Position numbers and translations under genes: made by a program
In this document: piece after piece, positions 9,382 through 17,931 of the stretch
How the letters are laid out: each line of letters opens with the position of its first letter
Numbering within the stretch: position 1 is the stretch's first letter
DNA from: Campylobacterales bacterium
Lineage (GTDB): Bacteria > Campylobacterota > Campylobacteria > Campylobacterales > Nitratiruptoraceae
NCBI GenBank assembly: GCA_027024145.1
Contig: JALVTF010000040.1
Location: 1-37,775 of the forward strand
Reading direction: 5' to 3'
Length of the DNA: 37,775 nt
Notes under the pieces: generated by a model
Told to the model about the DNA's origin: nothing
The model's database searches: none
Seen by the model: the letters and a program-made list of their open reading frames with translations, nothing else

Positions 9382-10058
9382 GAAACGCATTCGGCCTTAT
9401 CGAACTGCTGTTTGCCATCATCGTCATGAGTGTGGCGATGCTGGCTATTCCACCGATTCTCGAGCAGACCACATCGAATATCAACGAAATTCTCAAGCAA
9501 GAAGCGATATTCCAGGCTTATCGTACCATCTACACAATAGAGACATACAAATGGGATGAAAAGACCACCCTCGAAGGTTCCACTTCTACCGGAGTGATCA
9601 ACATTCCCCACATTCTCGATACCACCAATGGCGATACTGAACTCAACCGCACCAACCCCGCTTCCGTCGTGCGCCAAGGCAATTTCAATGTATTTACACG
9701 CCGTACCTTCTTCCCCAGTCCCACCTATGCATCCACTACTCTTGGTCTTGATGCAGGAGAGACACAAAAAGACGATATCGATGATTTTAACGGTAATATA
9801 GACATTATCAACAAAAGCACCGGCAACTTCGTTATCGATATGCGCATCAGACAAAATATCTACTACATTAGCGATAACACCAACTACAGTGCGAACAATA
9901 TAAACATCAATATCAACGCAACACCTGCCACAGCTTCCACAAATATCAAAATGATCGACATCAACGTCACGGACGCAAGCGGCGGAGCCATTCTCGTCAT
10001 GCGTGGGTTTACCTGCAATATCGGTGCAGCACCTCTTTTGAAGAAGGATGCACTGTGA
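9378..10058 (+). CDS. Type IV prepilin-like minor (pseudo)pilin, PilV/GspI-like position
   Basis: This 226-residue protein starts with a GTG overlapping the previous stop (GTGA). Its N-terminus is a type IV prepilin signal: short leader MRNA, then FGLIELLFAIIVMSVAMLAI with Glu at +5 of the mature protein, so a prepilin peptidase should cut before Phe. The -1 residue is Ala rather than the usual Gly. After the ~25-residue hydrophobic helix comes a polar, Asn- and Thr-rich globular part (residues ~35-226) with no motif I recognise and a single Cys near the end. It probably joins an inner-membrane-anchored pseudopilus or a pilus tip with the two following proteins. Assignment as PilV/GspI rather than another minor pilin rests on gene order. 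Confidence 0.75.
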   Translation: MRNAFGLIELLFAIIVMSVAMLAIPPILEQTTSNINEILKQEAIFQAYRTIYTIETYKWDEKTTLEGSTSTGVINIPHILDTTNGDTELNRTNPASVVRQGNFNVFTRRTFFPSPTYASTTLGLDAGETQKDDIDDFNGNIDIINKSTGNFVIDMRIRQNIYYISDNTNYSANNINININATPATASTNIKMIDINVTDASGGAILVMRGFTCNIGAAPLLKKDAL

Positions 10059-10948
10059 GAAAAGGGCTCACTCTCATAGAACTCGTTTTTGTCATCGTGG
10101 TGTTTGGTATATTGGCAAGCATCGGAAGCGAAGTCATTGCCAAACTCTACGAAAACCGCCTCATCGCCCAAGCCACACAAGAAGCGAGCGACCGTGCACA
10201 GTTTGGACTAGAAACCATCGCCAAAAGATTAATGTATCGCGTCAAGGATAGTGAAATAGCACGTAAAAGCAGCAACCCTCTCGGCACGGCGATTACACTG
10301 AGTTCCACCGTCACCGATAGGGACATTTTAGAGTGGATTGGGTACGCATTCGAAGCGATGCGGGGCAATTGGAACGCGACACTTTCATACAACCAACCGG
10401 GATTTTCGGGACTTTGCGATCTCAATACGAGTGATAAAACCAAACTCGTCTCTCCGGGAAGCGATTTTTCTAAAGCGAGGTCTATCATCCTCAGCACCTC
10501 CTATAACAGTGTCGATCTCAACAATAATAACAGTGGAGCCGCCGTCATTTTCAAAGGAGGATACGTTGCGGGTCACGACCCTTTGACGGGGTATTTCACA
10601 TCACCCTATCCGGATGTTTATAAAGTGCATCGTCGCAATAACACATCGCTCACGTTCGAAAACACAGGATCGAAAACACTCTATGAACACTACTACCTCG
10701 TCTACTCGGCTTATGCAATAGTCCCGAGACTTACGGCACAGGGGGATTACAATCTCACACTGTACTATGACTATCGACCTTGGATGGGACAAAACTACAC
10801 GCAGGGCAAACATAAACTTCTCTTGGCACACGTCTCACGTTTCAAATTTCGCAAAATCGACAAAGCCGTCGAACTTTTACTATGTGCCACGAAAAAAATT
10901 TCAAACGATTTCAATGTGACTATATGCGGTAAAAAGGTGGTGTTTTGA
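10055..10948 (+). CDS. Type IV prepilin-like minor (pseudo)pilin, PilW/GspJ-like
   Basis: The 297-residue product begins at a GTG overlapping the preceding stop (GTGA). Its leader MRKG is followed by LTLIELVFVIVVFGILASIG, a textbook class III signal with Gly at -1 and Glu at +5. A helix to about residue 45 leads into a large C-terminal domain with two late Cys residues (LLCATKK and TICGKKV) that could form the terminal disulfide typical of minor pilins. At almost 300 residues it is long for a pilin and matches the size of PilW/GspJ, the biggest member of a tip complex. The stop overlaps the TTG start of the next gene, so the set is translated in fixed order. Confidence 0.78.
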   Translation: MRKGLTLIELVFVIVVFGILASIGSEVIAKLYENRLIAQATQEASDRAQFGLETIAKRLMYRVKDSEIARKSSNPLGTAITLSSTVTDRDILEWIGYAFEAMRGNWNATLSYNQPGFSGLCDLNTSDKTKLVSPGSDFSKARSIILSTSYNSVDLNNNNSGAAVIFKGGYVAGHDPLTGYFTSPYPDVYKVHRRNNTSLTFENTGSKTLYEHYYLVYSAYAIVPRLTAQGDYNLTLYYDYRPWMGQNYTQGKHKLLLAHVSRFKFRKIDKAVELLLCATKKISNDFNVTICGKKVVF

Positions 10949-11379
10949 GAAGAGCCATTTCAATGCTGACGGCCATTATATTCATACTACTTGTTGGTTT
11001 ATTGCTGGCATTTGCCATCAACTCTTTGACCACATCGGTCAAACGTACTACCGATATCTACACCATCGAACAGGCGCAGATATTGGCCAAAAGCGGCACG
11101 GAGTATGCCATCCTCGCGGCCCAAGGACACAATTTCACTTCAGGCTGTTTGCAACATATCAATATCAACTACCAAAATACCTACGATATCAACATCACGA
11201 TTCACTACATAGGCAAAGGCTTTCCCGCCGGTTGCGGTCCATACATTCTTTCGAACTCTTTGCAGACGAAGGACTCCAATGGAACCGCTATTATCGATAC
11301 CGTCGTCAGCCTCAAACCCTCTCTCCAGACGGACGAAACACATATCTCCTACGCTCGCCGCACCATCCAAAAACTATAG
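10945..11379 (+). CDS. Small prepilin-like protein without Glu at +5, PilX/GspK-like
   Basis: The 144-residue product starts at a TTG overlapping the previous stop (TTGA). The N-terminus MRRA-ISMLTAIIFILLVGLLLAFAIN resembles a prepilin signal, but the residue at +5 of the predicted mature form is Thr instead of Glu. GspK and PilX proteins lack this Glu and sit at the very tip of the fibre, which suggests the same place here. The sequence TIEQAQILAKSGTEYAILAA after the membrane helix is the pattern seen in PilX/GspK-like proteins. It is short for GspK. Two Cys residues (SGC and AGCGP) could pair. It is the last gene of the operon; the hpf promoter follows. Confidence 0.7.
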   Translation: MRRAISMLTAIIFILLVGLLLAFAINSLTTSVKRTTDIYTIEQAQILAKSGTEYAILAAQGHNFTSGCLQHININYQNTYDINITIHYIGKGFPAGCGPYILSNSLQTKDSNGTAIIDTVVSLKPSLQTDETHISYARRTIQKL

Positions 11380-11396
11380 TTTAAGCTAATAGGTGT

Positions 11397-11402
11397 TACA
11401 AT
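11397..11402 (+). promoter_or_regulatory. Probable -10 box of hpf
   Basis: TACAAT, preceded by GTGT, lies about 28 bp before the hpf ATG and just after the end of the pilin operon. The -35 region is weak. The 51-bp gap between the operon stop and hpf leaves room for separate transcription. Confidence 0.5.
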
Positions 11403-11430
11403 AAGAAAAACCATATAAAGGAAGGTGCGT

Positions 11431-11973
11431 ATGGATTACCTACACATCTATGGCAAAAATTTCGACCTCACCGACCCGATCAAAGAGTATATTGCAGAGG
11501 CTGCCGAATCGCTCAAAAGATTTGGTCTGGATATCACCGGGATCAATGCTACCGTCTCAGCCGACGAACGTGACGGCAAAAAGGGTTTTACCTTCGAATT
11601 CGACATCCACGTGGCCAAAAAAGGCAACGTCGTCATCACCCAAAAAGACAAAGACGTCTACGCAGCCATCGACTTGGCTCTCGCACGTGCCAAAAAGGTG
11701 CTGCGCCGCTACGCAGATAAGGTCAAAAACCATAAAAACGTCTCTCTCGAAGAGATCATGGCCGCACCCATGATCGAAGAGGAGATCCAAGAAGCCCTCA
11801 ACTACACCGACGAAATCGTCCCCACACCCTTTGATATCGATAAGCCTGTCAGCGTCGAGGAGGCTCTCGAAATCCTCAAAAATTCCAACAAATACTTCAT
11901 CGTCTTTGAAGATAAATCGGGCAAAACCCGCGTACTTTATAAACGCACCGACGGAAAATTCGGTCTCTACTAA
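11431..11973 (+). CDS. hpf: Ribosome hibernation promoting factor, long form
   Basis: The 180-residue product has the two-domain layout of long HPF. The N-terminal S30AE domain (residues ~1-105) binds the 30S decoding channel, and the C-terminal domain (about 125-180, including FDIDKPVSVEEALEIL and the terminal DGKFGLY) dimerises ribosomes into 100S particles. It would stop translation and protect ribosomes in stationary phase or starvation. The ATG at 11431 is chosen over a GTG at 11425 because AAGGAAGG (11418-11425) is well spaced for the ATG and would overlap the GTG. The gene appears to be monocistronic and converges on recG with a 4-nt stop overlap (CTAA). Confidence 0.93.
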   Translation: MDYLHIYGKNFDLTDPIKEYIAEAAESLKRFGLDITGINATVSADERDGKKGFTFEFDIHVAKKGNVVITQKDKDVYAAIDLALARAKKVLRRYADKVKNHKNVSLEEIMAAPMIEEEIQEALNYTDEIVPTPFDIDKPVSVEEALEILKNSNKYFIVFEDKSGKTRVLYKRTDGKFGLY

Positions 11974-13754
11974 GATAGCAGGGCTTTCGCCCTCGCTACG
12001 ATCTCTTTATCCTCAGCCATATTCAAAAAGCGAAACGCTTTGCCGCTTTGCTCTTTGCCTGTAAGGATATCGCCGCTTCTACGAAATGCTAGATCCAATT
12101 CCGCCACTTCGAAACCGTTTGTAAGCTTTGCAAACTTTTGGAGACGCTCGTTGTTTTTGTCGTTGGTGTATAAAAAGCAGTAGCCTTTGAGCCCCGTGCG
12201 CGAGACGCGGCCGCGCAGCTGATGGAGTGTCGCGAGGCCCAAGTTTTCGGCTCCTACGATGAGAATGGTAGAGAGCTTTGGCAAGGAAATCCCTACCTCC
12301 ACGACGGTGGTGGCCAAAAGTATTTTTCCTTTATCGCGGAACTCCCGCAGGACCTCGTCTTTTTGTTTATCCTTACCATGTGTCACATAGACGCCATCGA
12401 AGTGCTCTTGCCAAAAGTGTGCCGCCTCTTCTAAAGATTTATAGCCATAGTTCTCGCTCTCTTCTACGAGAGGATAGATGATGAGCACCTGATGATCTTG
12501 TGCAATCTCTCGTGCGATATGTGCGATGATATCTTTGAAATCCTCTTTGGAGACTATCTTCGTGGTAATGTCCTTTCTATAAGGCGTTTGGCGAATGAAG
12601 GAAAAATCCACGAGATTGCTCTCCATCATCGCCTGGGTGCGAGGGATAGGAGTAGCCGAAAACTGGAAGAAGTGGGGGACTCTCTCACCCTCTTGGGTGA
12701 GTTTTTTGAGGCGGTTGCGCTGCTCGGTCCCAAAGCGATGCTGCTCATCCACCATAATGACGCACGCTTTAGGGAGTTTGCGATAGAGCAGCGCGTGGGT
12801 GCCGATGATGAAATTATAGCTCTCGAGGTCCTCCTCTTTATTCGTAGAACTCACCAGTACGGTGGGGATATCCAGATACTTTTTAGCTTCTTCGTAAAGC
12901 TGTGCAGCGAGGATGGTAGTGGGCGCCATGAGGATCGCTCTGCGTTTGCCGGCCATGAAAGCGGTGGCGAACATCACCATCGACTTGCCACTGCCCACAT
13001 CTCCTACTACCACACGTTTAGCGGCGATCGGTTTGCCAAGATCGCGGCGGATATCTTCGATAGCAGCTTTTTGATCTTGTGTCAGCGCAAAAGGAAGTGA
13101 TGCGATGAAAGGGGTGGGATCGGCAGTGATGCTACAAAGAGCCGGCAGGTTCTTTCTTTTTACTTTGAGGCCTCGCATGTAGCGATAGGCTTCGGTGCAT
13201 TTCAGCGCTTCGAGGTATCTGCCAAAAAACTCACCCTGCTTTTTGAATTCTTTATAAAAAGCCTCGTCGGGATAGTGGATGCGCAGCAGCGCATCTATGA
13301 TATCTTCCGGCAGCCCCTCCTCCAAAAGCGCTTCGCGTGTGAGGTAGCGCCGCTTGAGCTCTTCGAAGATATCGCCGCGTATAGGAACTTTATAAGAAGC
13401 AAATATACGCCCCACCTTGTAGGCCGCGATTTTTTGGGGCTGGATGAGCTGGATTTTGCCATAATTTCTTTGCACCCGGCCGGCGACGTAGAGTTTGGCA
13501 CCTTGGGTGAAGATTTTGTCGTGGGAGGAGCTTAGATGAAAAAAGATGAGTTCTATCTCTTGGGAGATGTTGTGAGCGTAGGCACTCCATTTGGTAAGGC
13601 GCGCGAGTTTCGTCTTGGCCCCCACCGTCACTTCAAAGAGCATCTCGCTCTCGTCGATGCGCTCTTTGATGCGATAATCGTAGTAGCGATGCGGCACGCA
13701 AAGCGCGAGATCCAGCACATCACGGATCCCCGCTTTGCGTAGTTTCTCGGTCAT
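11970..13754 (-). CDS. recG: ATP-dependent DNA helicase RecG
   Basis: This 594-residue superfamily 2 helicase remodels stalled replication forks and branch-migrates Holliday junctions. An N-terminal wedge/OB region (about residues 50-160, including GAKLYVAGRVQRNYGKIQLI) precedes the helicase core. Visible motifs are Walker A GDVGSGKSM (Lys257), DEQH box MVDEQHRFG, motif III FSATPIPRT, and the C-terminal helicase motifs TTVVEVGISLP and QLRGRVSRTG. The length is shorter than the ~690 residues of the E. coli protein, mainly at the N-terminus, as I recall is usual for this phylum. The start overlaps the stop of the M16-like gene (ATGA). It is the last gene of the long minus-strand set. Confidence 0.96.
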   Translation of the reverse strand: MTEKLRKAGIRDVLDLALCVPHRYYDYRIKERIDESEMLFEVTVGAKTKLARLTKWSAYAHNISQEIELIFFHLSSSHDKIFTQGAKLYVAGRVQRNYGKIQLIQPQKIAAYKVGRIFASYKVPIRGDIFEELKRRYLTREALLEEGLPEDIIDALLRIHYPDEAFYKEFKKQGEFFGRYLEALKCTEAYRYMRGLKVKRKNLPALCSITADPTPFIASLPFALTQDQKAAIEDIRRDLGKPIAAKRVVVGDVGSGKSMVMFATAFMAGKRRAILMAPTTILAAQLYEEAKKYLDIPTVLVSSTNKEEDLESYNFIIGTHALLYRKLPKACVIMVDEQHRFGTEQRNRLKKLTQEGERVPHFFQFSATPIPRTQAMMESNLVDFSFIRQTPYRKDITTKIVSKEDFKDIIAHIAREIAQDHQVLIIYPLVEESENYGYKSLEEAAHFWQEHFDGVYVTHGKDKQKDEVLREFRDKGKILLATTVVEVGISLPKLSTILIVGAENLGLATLHQLRGRVSRTGLKGYCFLYTNDKNNERLQKFAKLTNGFEVAELDLAFRRSGDILTGKEQSGKAFRFLNMAEDKEIVARAKALLS

Positions 13755-15037
13755 TTCGTAACGATGGAGAAGCTCAGTTTCGTAATTTCCGGATGGCTTT
13801 TGATGTAGGCATTGAGTTTGTCGAGGGTCAGCTTTTCGATGTTTTCGAGATCTTTTTTATACGATCCCAAAGGCTTGCCTGCATAGTACTCGCTAAAAGC
13901 ACGTGTCAATCGCTGTGCGAGCGTCTCATTGCGTAGAGGCTCGCTGCCGAGCAAAAACTGCTTGGCACTTGCAAGCTCCTCGGCCGTCGCTCCGTGTGCT
14001 ACGAAATCCTCGATCACTTTTTTGACCAGCTTCTTCGCCTCATCTTGCGACTCGATCTTGGTCTGCAGATACCCCGTAAAGTAGGCGTTGGATTTGTTGA
14101 TGCGTCCCAGGCAGTAGGCGCTATAGGCGAGGCCCCGCTTGACGCGGATCTCCTCCATCAGACGGCTGCCAAAGCCTCCAGCACCGAGGATATACATCGC
14201 TACGCGCGAGATATACAGATCCGGTGAATCGATCTTCTCGTAGTAGGGAGCACCGAAATAGATGTAGGCCTGTTTGGTCTGCTCTTTGTGGGTGACGAGC
14301 TCTTTTTGCGCATCGCTCGCCTCGTAAAAGGGGAGTTTTTCATTCTCTCCCACTGCCAGTGGCTCGAGGAATTTTCGCACCTGCTCCAGCGCCGTATCTT
14401 TGTCGATATCCCCACCGATCACCACGATAGCGCGAGCGAGCACGAGATGTTTGGCCGCGAAGGCTTTGATGTCACCCAGAGTGATCTTTTGGATACTCTC
14501 TATCGTCCCGTCGCTTGGGTTTTGCAAAGGCGTACCTGCAAAGAGGAGCTTTTTGAGCCCCACGCTTGCTACGTAGTCGTAATCATCTTGCTTGCGTTGC
14601 AGTGCGCCGATGGCAGTGGTCTTGACCTTTTGGAGGGTTTCTTCGGTGAAGTTGGGATCGCTGAAGATCTGTCTCACCAGATCCAACCCATACCCAAACT
14701 GCTCCTTGAGGCTGCTGAGCTCCATCACCATCGTCTCGGTGCCGCGATGCACCCCAAAGCGAATCGCCCTATCTTCGAGCTTCTTGGCAAAGCCCACGTT
14801 GCCCAGAGTCTTCGTACCTTGTGAAAGCATTGCAGCTGTGAGTTTCGCTAAGCCCGGCAGCTTGCCATCTTCGATGCTGCCGCTCTTTTGAAAAACCACC
14901 TGCATCGAGACGATGGGTAGTGTGGTCTCTTTTTCGTAGATGACGGGAATATCTACATTTTTTACTTTAACGTGCAGTAGTTCGGCACTCATCAAAACCC
15001 CTTGCAAAAAAAGAATTATAAAAAAAGCTATTCTCAT
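13751..15037 (-). CDS. M16 family peptidase-like protein without the HxxEH zinc motif
   Basis: The 428-residue protein has a signal peptide (MRIAFFIILFLQGVLMSAE), so it is exported to the periplasm. Two M16 domains follow: the N-terminal one (about residues 25-200) and the C-terminal one (about 205-410, with the VKRGLAYSAYC segment typical of the family). In active M16 enzymes the first domain has G-x-A-H-x-x-E-H. Here the equivalent stretch is PGLAKLTAAML, with Lys, Ala and Ala in place of the zinc and catalytic residues. It therefore looks like the inactive partner of an M16B heterodimer or a binding protein; no active partner is in the window. It overlaps mqnC and recG by 4 nt each. I recall a similar gene beside mqnC in Helicobacter pylori. 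Confidence 0.85.
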   Translation of the reverse strand: MRIAFFIILFLQGVLMSAELLHVKVKNVDIPVIYEKETTLPIVSMQVVFQKSGSIEDGKLPGLAKLTAAMLSQGTKTLGNVGFAKKLEDRAIRFGVHRGTETMVMELSSLKEQFGYGLDLVRQIFSDPNFTEETLQKVKTTAIGALQRKQDDYDYVASVGLKKLLFAGTPLQNPSDGTIESIQKITLGDIKAFAAKHLVLARAIVVIGGDIDKDTALEQVRKFLEPLAVGENEKLPFYEASDAQKELVTHKEQTKQAYIYFGAPYYEKIDSPDLYISRVAMYILGAGGFGSRLMEEIRVKRGLAYSAYCLGRINKSNAYFTGYLQTKIESQDEAKKLVKKVIEDFVAHGATAEELASAKQFLLGSEPLRNETLAQRLTRAFSEYYAGKPLGSYKKDLENIEKLTLDKLNAYIKSHPEITKLSFSIVTK

Positions 15038-16080
15038 TCATAGACCTCCAGGATCTCGTAGGCGGTATTGCGCTTGGCGGGGATTTCGCCCACATCTTTG
15101 ATGAGGCGTATCATCTCCTCTTGGTTCATCCTGTTTTGCGCACCCGCTGCACGCACCACATTTTCCTCCATCATCGTCGATCCCAAGTCGTTGGCTCCAT
15201 AGAGAAGTGCTAACTGTCCGATATGGCTGCCTTGGGTGACCCAGGAGCTTTGAATGTTTTTGAAATTATCCAAAAAGAGCCTGCTCACTGCTAAGAGACG
15301 CAGATAGCGGTTGGAACTGGTTTTGTGCGTCACGATTCCCTTTTTTTGAAGCTCTGTATTGTGCGGCTGAAAACTCCACATGATAAAAGCGCGAAAACCG
15401 CCCGTTTCATCTTGCAGATCGCGGATCTTTTGCCAGTGCTCCACGATCTCCTCATCGCTCTCCACGGTGCCGTACATCATCGTAGCCGTCGTCTTCATCC
15501 CGATTTCGTGCGCCGCACGGTGGATGTCGAGCCACTCTTGGGAACTGAGCTTTTTGGGACTGATGATTTGACGCACCCTGTCGCTGAGGATCTCTGCCCC
15601 CGCACCGGGAATCGAACCAAGCCCCTTTGCCTGGAGACGCCGTAAGACCTCCTTGTAGGAGAGTTTACTCACTTTTGCGATATAGGAGATCTCTACGGCG
15701 CTAAAGCCGTGGATGGTGATCTGAGGGTATTTTTTGTGAATATGCTCTACCAGATCTTCGTAGTAGTCAATCTTGAGCTTGGGATGGACTCCACCTTGGA
15801 AGAGTATCTGCGTCCCGCCGATTTCGAGGAGCTCTTCTATCTTTTTATCTATCTCTTCATAGCTCAGGATATACGCATCCTCATCTTTTGGCTTGCGGTA
15901 AAATGCGCAAAAATCGCAATCCACCCAGCAGATGTTGGTGTAGTTGATGTTGCGATCCACGATAAAAGTGGTGATGCGCTTGGGATGGAGCTCGCGCTTT
16001 TTGGCCAGCGCCATTTGTCCAAGTTCTTTAAGATCGGCATTACGGATCAGATCCAACGCCTCTTTGGTACTTAGTCGCAC
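15034..16080 (-). CDS. mqnC: Cyclic dehypoxanthinyl futalosine synthase
   Basis: This 348-residue radical SAM enzyme makes cyclic dehypoxanthinylfutalosine, an intermediate of the futalosine route to menaquinone. The cluster ligands are C51, C55 and C58 in CWVDCDFC, and the chain is full-length for MqnC. Features such as GGVHPKLKIDYYEDL, IPGAGAEILSDRVRQ and MMYGTVESDEEIVEHW match MqnC better than the paralogue MqnE. The start is a GTG at 16080 with a GGGGGAGAG site just before it. The stop overlaps the M16-like gene. Presence of this pathway is expected in Campylobacterota, which depend on menaquinone for anaerobic respiration; the other mqn genes are elsewhere. Confidence 0.95.
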   Translation of the reverse strand: MRLSTKEALDLIRNADLKELGQMALAKKRELHPKRITTFIVDRNINYTNICWVDCDFCAFYRKPKDEDAYILSYEEIDKKIEELLEIGGTQILFQGGVHPKLKIDYYEDLVEHIHKKYPQITIHGFSAVEISYIAKVSKLSYKEVLRRLQAKGLGSIPGAGAEILSDRVRQIISPKKLSSQEWLDIHRAAHEIGMKTTATMMYGTVESDEEIVEHWQKIRDLQDETGGFRAFIMWSFQPHNTELQKKGIVTHKTSSNRYLRLLAVSRLFLDNFKNIQSSWVTQGSHIGQLALLYGANDLGSTMMEENVVRAAGAQNRMNQEEMIRLIKDVGEIPAKRNTAYEILEVYE

Positions 16081-16096
16081 TCCACTCTCCCCCTCT

Positions 16097-16500
16097 TTAA
16101 TTCTTTTTCTCTTTGGCTATGGCATCGAGCACGCCGTTGACAAATTTGGGACTTTGATCGGTACCAAGTCTTTTGGCCAGTTCCACAGCCTCGTCGATCA
16201 CGATAGCGGCATCGAGATCGCTAAAGAGGAGCTCATAGGCTCCCAAACGCAAAATAGCGCGCTCGATATGGCCCAATCGATCCATATCCCAGCTCTCGAG
16301 ATGCTTGGCGATCTCTTCGTCAATTTTTTCTAAATTTTCCACCACCCCGTTGAAGAGCCCCAATGCGAATTCACGCTGCTTGTTGCGTATCTTTTTATCC
16401 TCTAAGATCTCTTCGGCAAACTTTTTGATCTCAGGATTCCCCAAATCATAGGCATACAAAAGCCCGATCACCGCCTCTCTGGCTTGATGTCGCGTCGCCA

Positions 16501-16501
<1 letters not shown>
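16097..16501 (-). CDS. nusB: Transcription antitermination / rRNA maturation factor NusB
   Basis: The 134-residue all-helical protein matches NusB, which with NusE (S10) binds boxA RNA and supports rRNA antitermination. Visible family features are the N-terminal ARREA-like segment HQAREAVIGLLYAYD and the C-terminal IVIDEAVELAKRLGTDQSPKFVNGVLDAI. A TTG at 16504 could add one residue, but the ATG at 16501 overlaps the ribH stop as TGATG and is more likely. The ribH-nusB pairing is very common in bacteria. Confidence 0.95.
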
Positions 16502-16965
<464 letters not shown>

Positions 16966-17130
16966 TTACACTCCTACATTGGATTTGACTTGTCGTAAAA
17001 ATTCTTTAACAGATCGGAGGTTCTCTTCCCTTTTGTTACAGAGACACGATTTTTATCTATCTCATCGTATTGATGCGCCAAAAAATTATGAAATTTTGCA
17101 ATATCTGCGCATTTGTATGCAAACTTCTTA
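16966..17130 (-). pseudogene. Frameshifted C-terminal remnant of a HepT/DUF86-like (HEPN) gene
   Basis: The stretch between kdsA and ribH reads on the minus strand as KCADIAKFHNFLAHQYDEID in one frame. After a 1-nt frame change near 17025-17040 it continues as NLRSVKEFLRQVKSN, ending in a TAA directly before the ribH ATG. The order of these segments is that of the C-terminal half of HepT-type HEPN proteins: the R-x4-H-x-Y RNase motif, here with His replacing Arg, then a final helix. The 5' half is missing and the fragment abuts the end of kdsA. HepT is the toxin of MNT-HEPN toxin-antitoxin pairs. It is called from pattern alone; it is too short for certainty, and no nucleotidyltransferase partner remains nearby. 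Confidence 0.5.
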
Positions 17131-17931
17131 TCAAGCACGCAGCGCCCTTTGGATTTTGAATATATCGTCGATGATGGCGTCCAGCTCGGTAGGGGTCACC
17201 ATATTGGGTCCGTCACTGAGCGCACAGCTTGGATCGTAGTGCGTTTCGAAGAAAAAGCCGTCCACGCCCACGGCCGCCGCCGCGCGGCTCAGGGGTGCGA
17301 CGTACTCGCGATTGCCGCCGCTTTTTCCGCCGGCGCCTCCTGGCATCTGCACACTATGGGTCGCATCGAAGATAACGGGAGCGAACCTTCGCATAATCAC
17401 GAGGCTTCGCATATCCACCACCAAGTTGCCGTAGCCGAAGGTAGTGCCCCGCTCGGTGAGCCACACGCCCGCTTCTTTACTGGCTTCATAGCTACACTCC
17501 TGCACGCCTTTGGTTTTGAGAACCTTGAGGACGCTATATTGCATATCTACGGGGTTCATAAACTGCCCCTTCTTGATATTTACGATGCGATTCGTCTTGG
17601 CCGCAGCTACCAAAAGATCGGTCTGGCGACAAAGAAACGCTGGAATCTGGATCACGTCTGCAACTTCGGCCACCGGTGCTACTTGGTAGCTTTCATGAAC
17701 ATCTGTGAGTATCTTGTAGCCAAACTCCTCTTTGATCTCGGCCAGCATCGCGAGGCCCTTTTCGAGCCCCGGTCCTCGGTAGCTCTCCAGGCTCGTGCGG
17801 TTGGCCTTGTCGAAGCTTGCTTTGAAGTAAAAATCGATCTCTGAGGAATTATGGTATTTTTTAAGATCACTCGCGATGATTTCGAGCTGCTCTTTACTTT
17901 CTATGACACAGGGTCCTGCTATCAAAATCAT
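17131..17931 (-). CDS. kdsA: 3-deoxy-8-phosphooctulonate (Kdo-8-P) synthase
   Basis: The 266-residue TIM-barrel enzyme condenses phosphoenolpyruvate with arabinose 5-phosphate, the first committed step to Kdo for the LPS inner core. Motifs seen are AGPCVIES at the N-terminus, [29 protein letters not shown], and [11 protein letters not shown] near the C-terminus. Cys8 stands where metal-independent enzymes such as that of E. coli have Asn, so this is probably a class II, metal-dependent enzyme. The start overlaps the end of the Uma2-type gene (ATGA). The order kdsA-ribH-nusB is one I recall from Campylobacter. Confidence 0.96.
   Translation of the reverse strand: MILIAGPCVIESKEQLEIIASDLKKYHNSSEIDFYFKASFDKANRTSLESYRGPGLEKGLAMLAEIKEEFGYKILTDVHESYQVAPVAEVADVIQIPAFLCRQTDLLVAAAKTNRIVNIKKGQFMNPVDMQYSVLKVLKTKGVQECSYEASKEAGVWLTERGTTFGYGNLVVDMRSLVIMRRFAPVIFDATHSVQMPGGAGGKSGGNREYVAPLSRAAAAVGVDGFFFETHYDPSCALSDGPNMVTPTELDAIIDDIFKIQRALRA

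Noticed and set aside
16966-17000. FMN riboswitch ahead of ribH
   Set aside because: The gap is only 165 bp and reads as a decayed coding sequence; no RFN-element pattern is visible.
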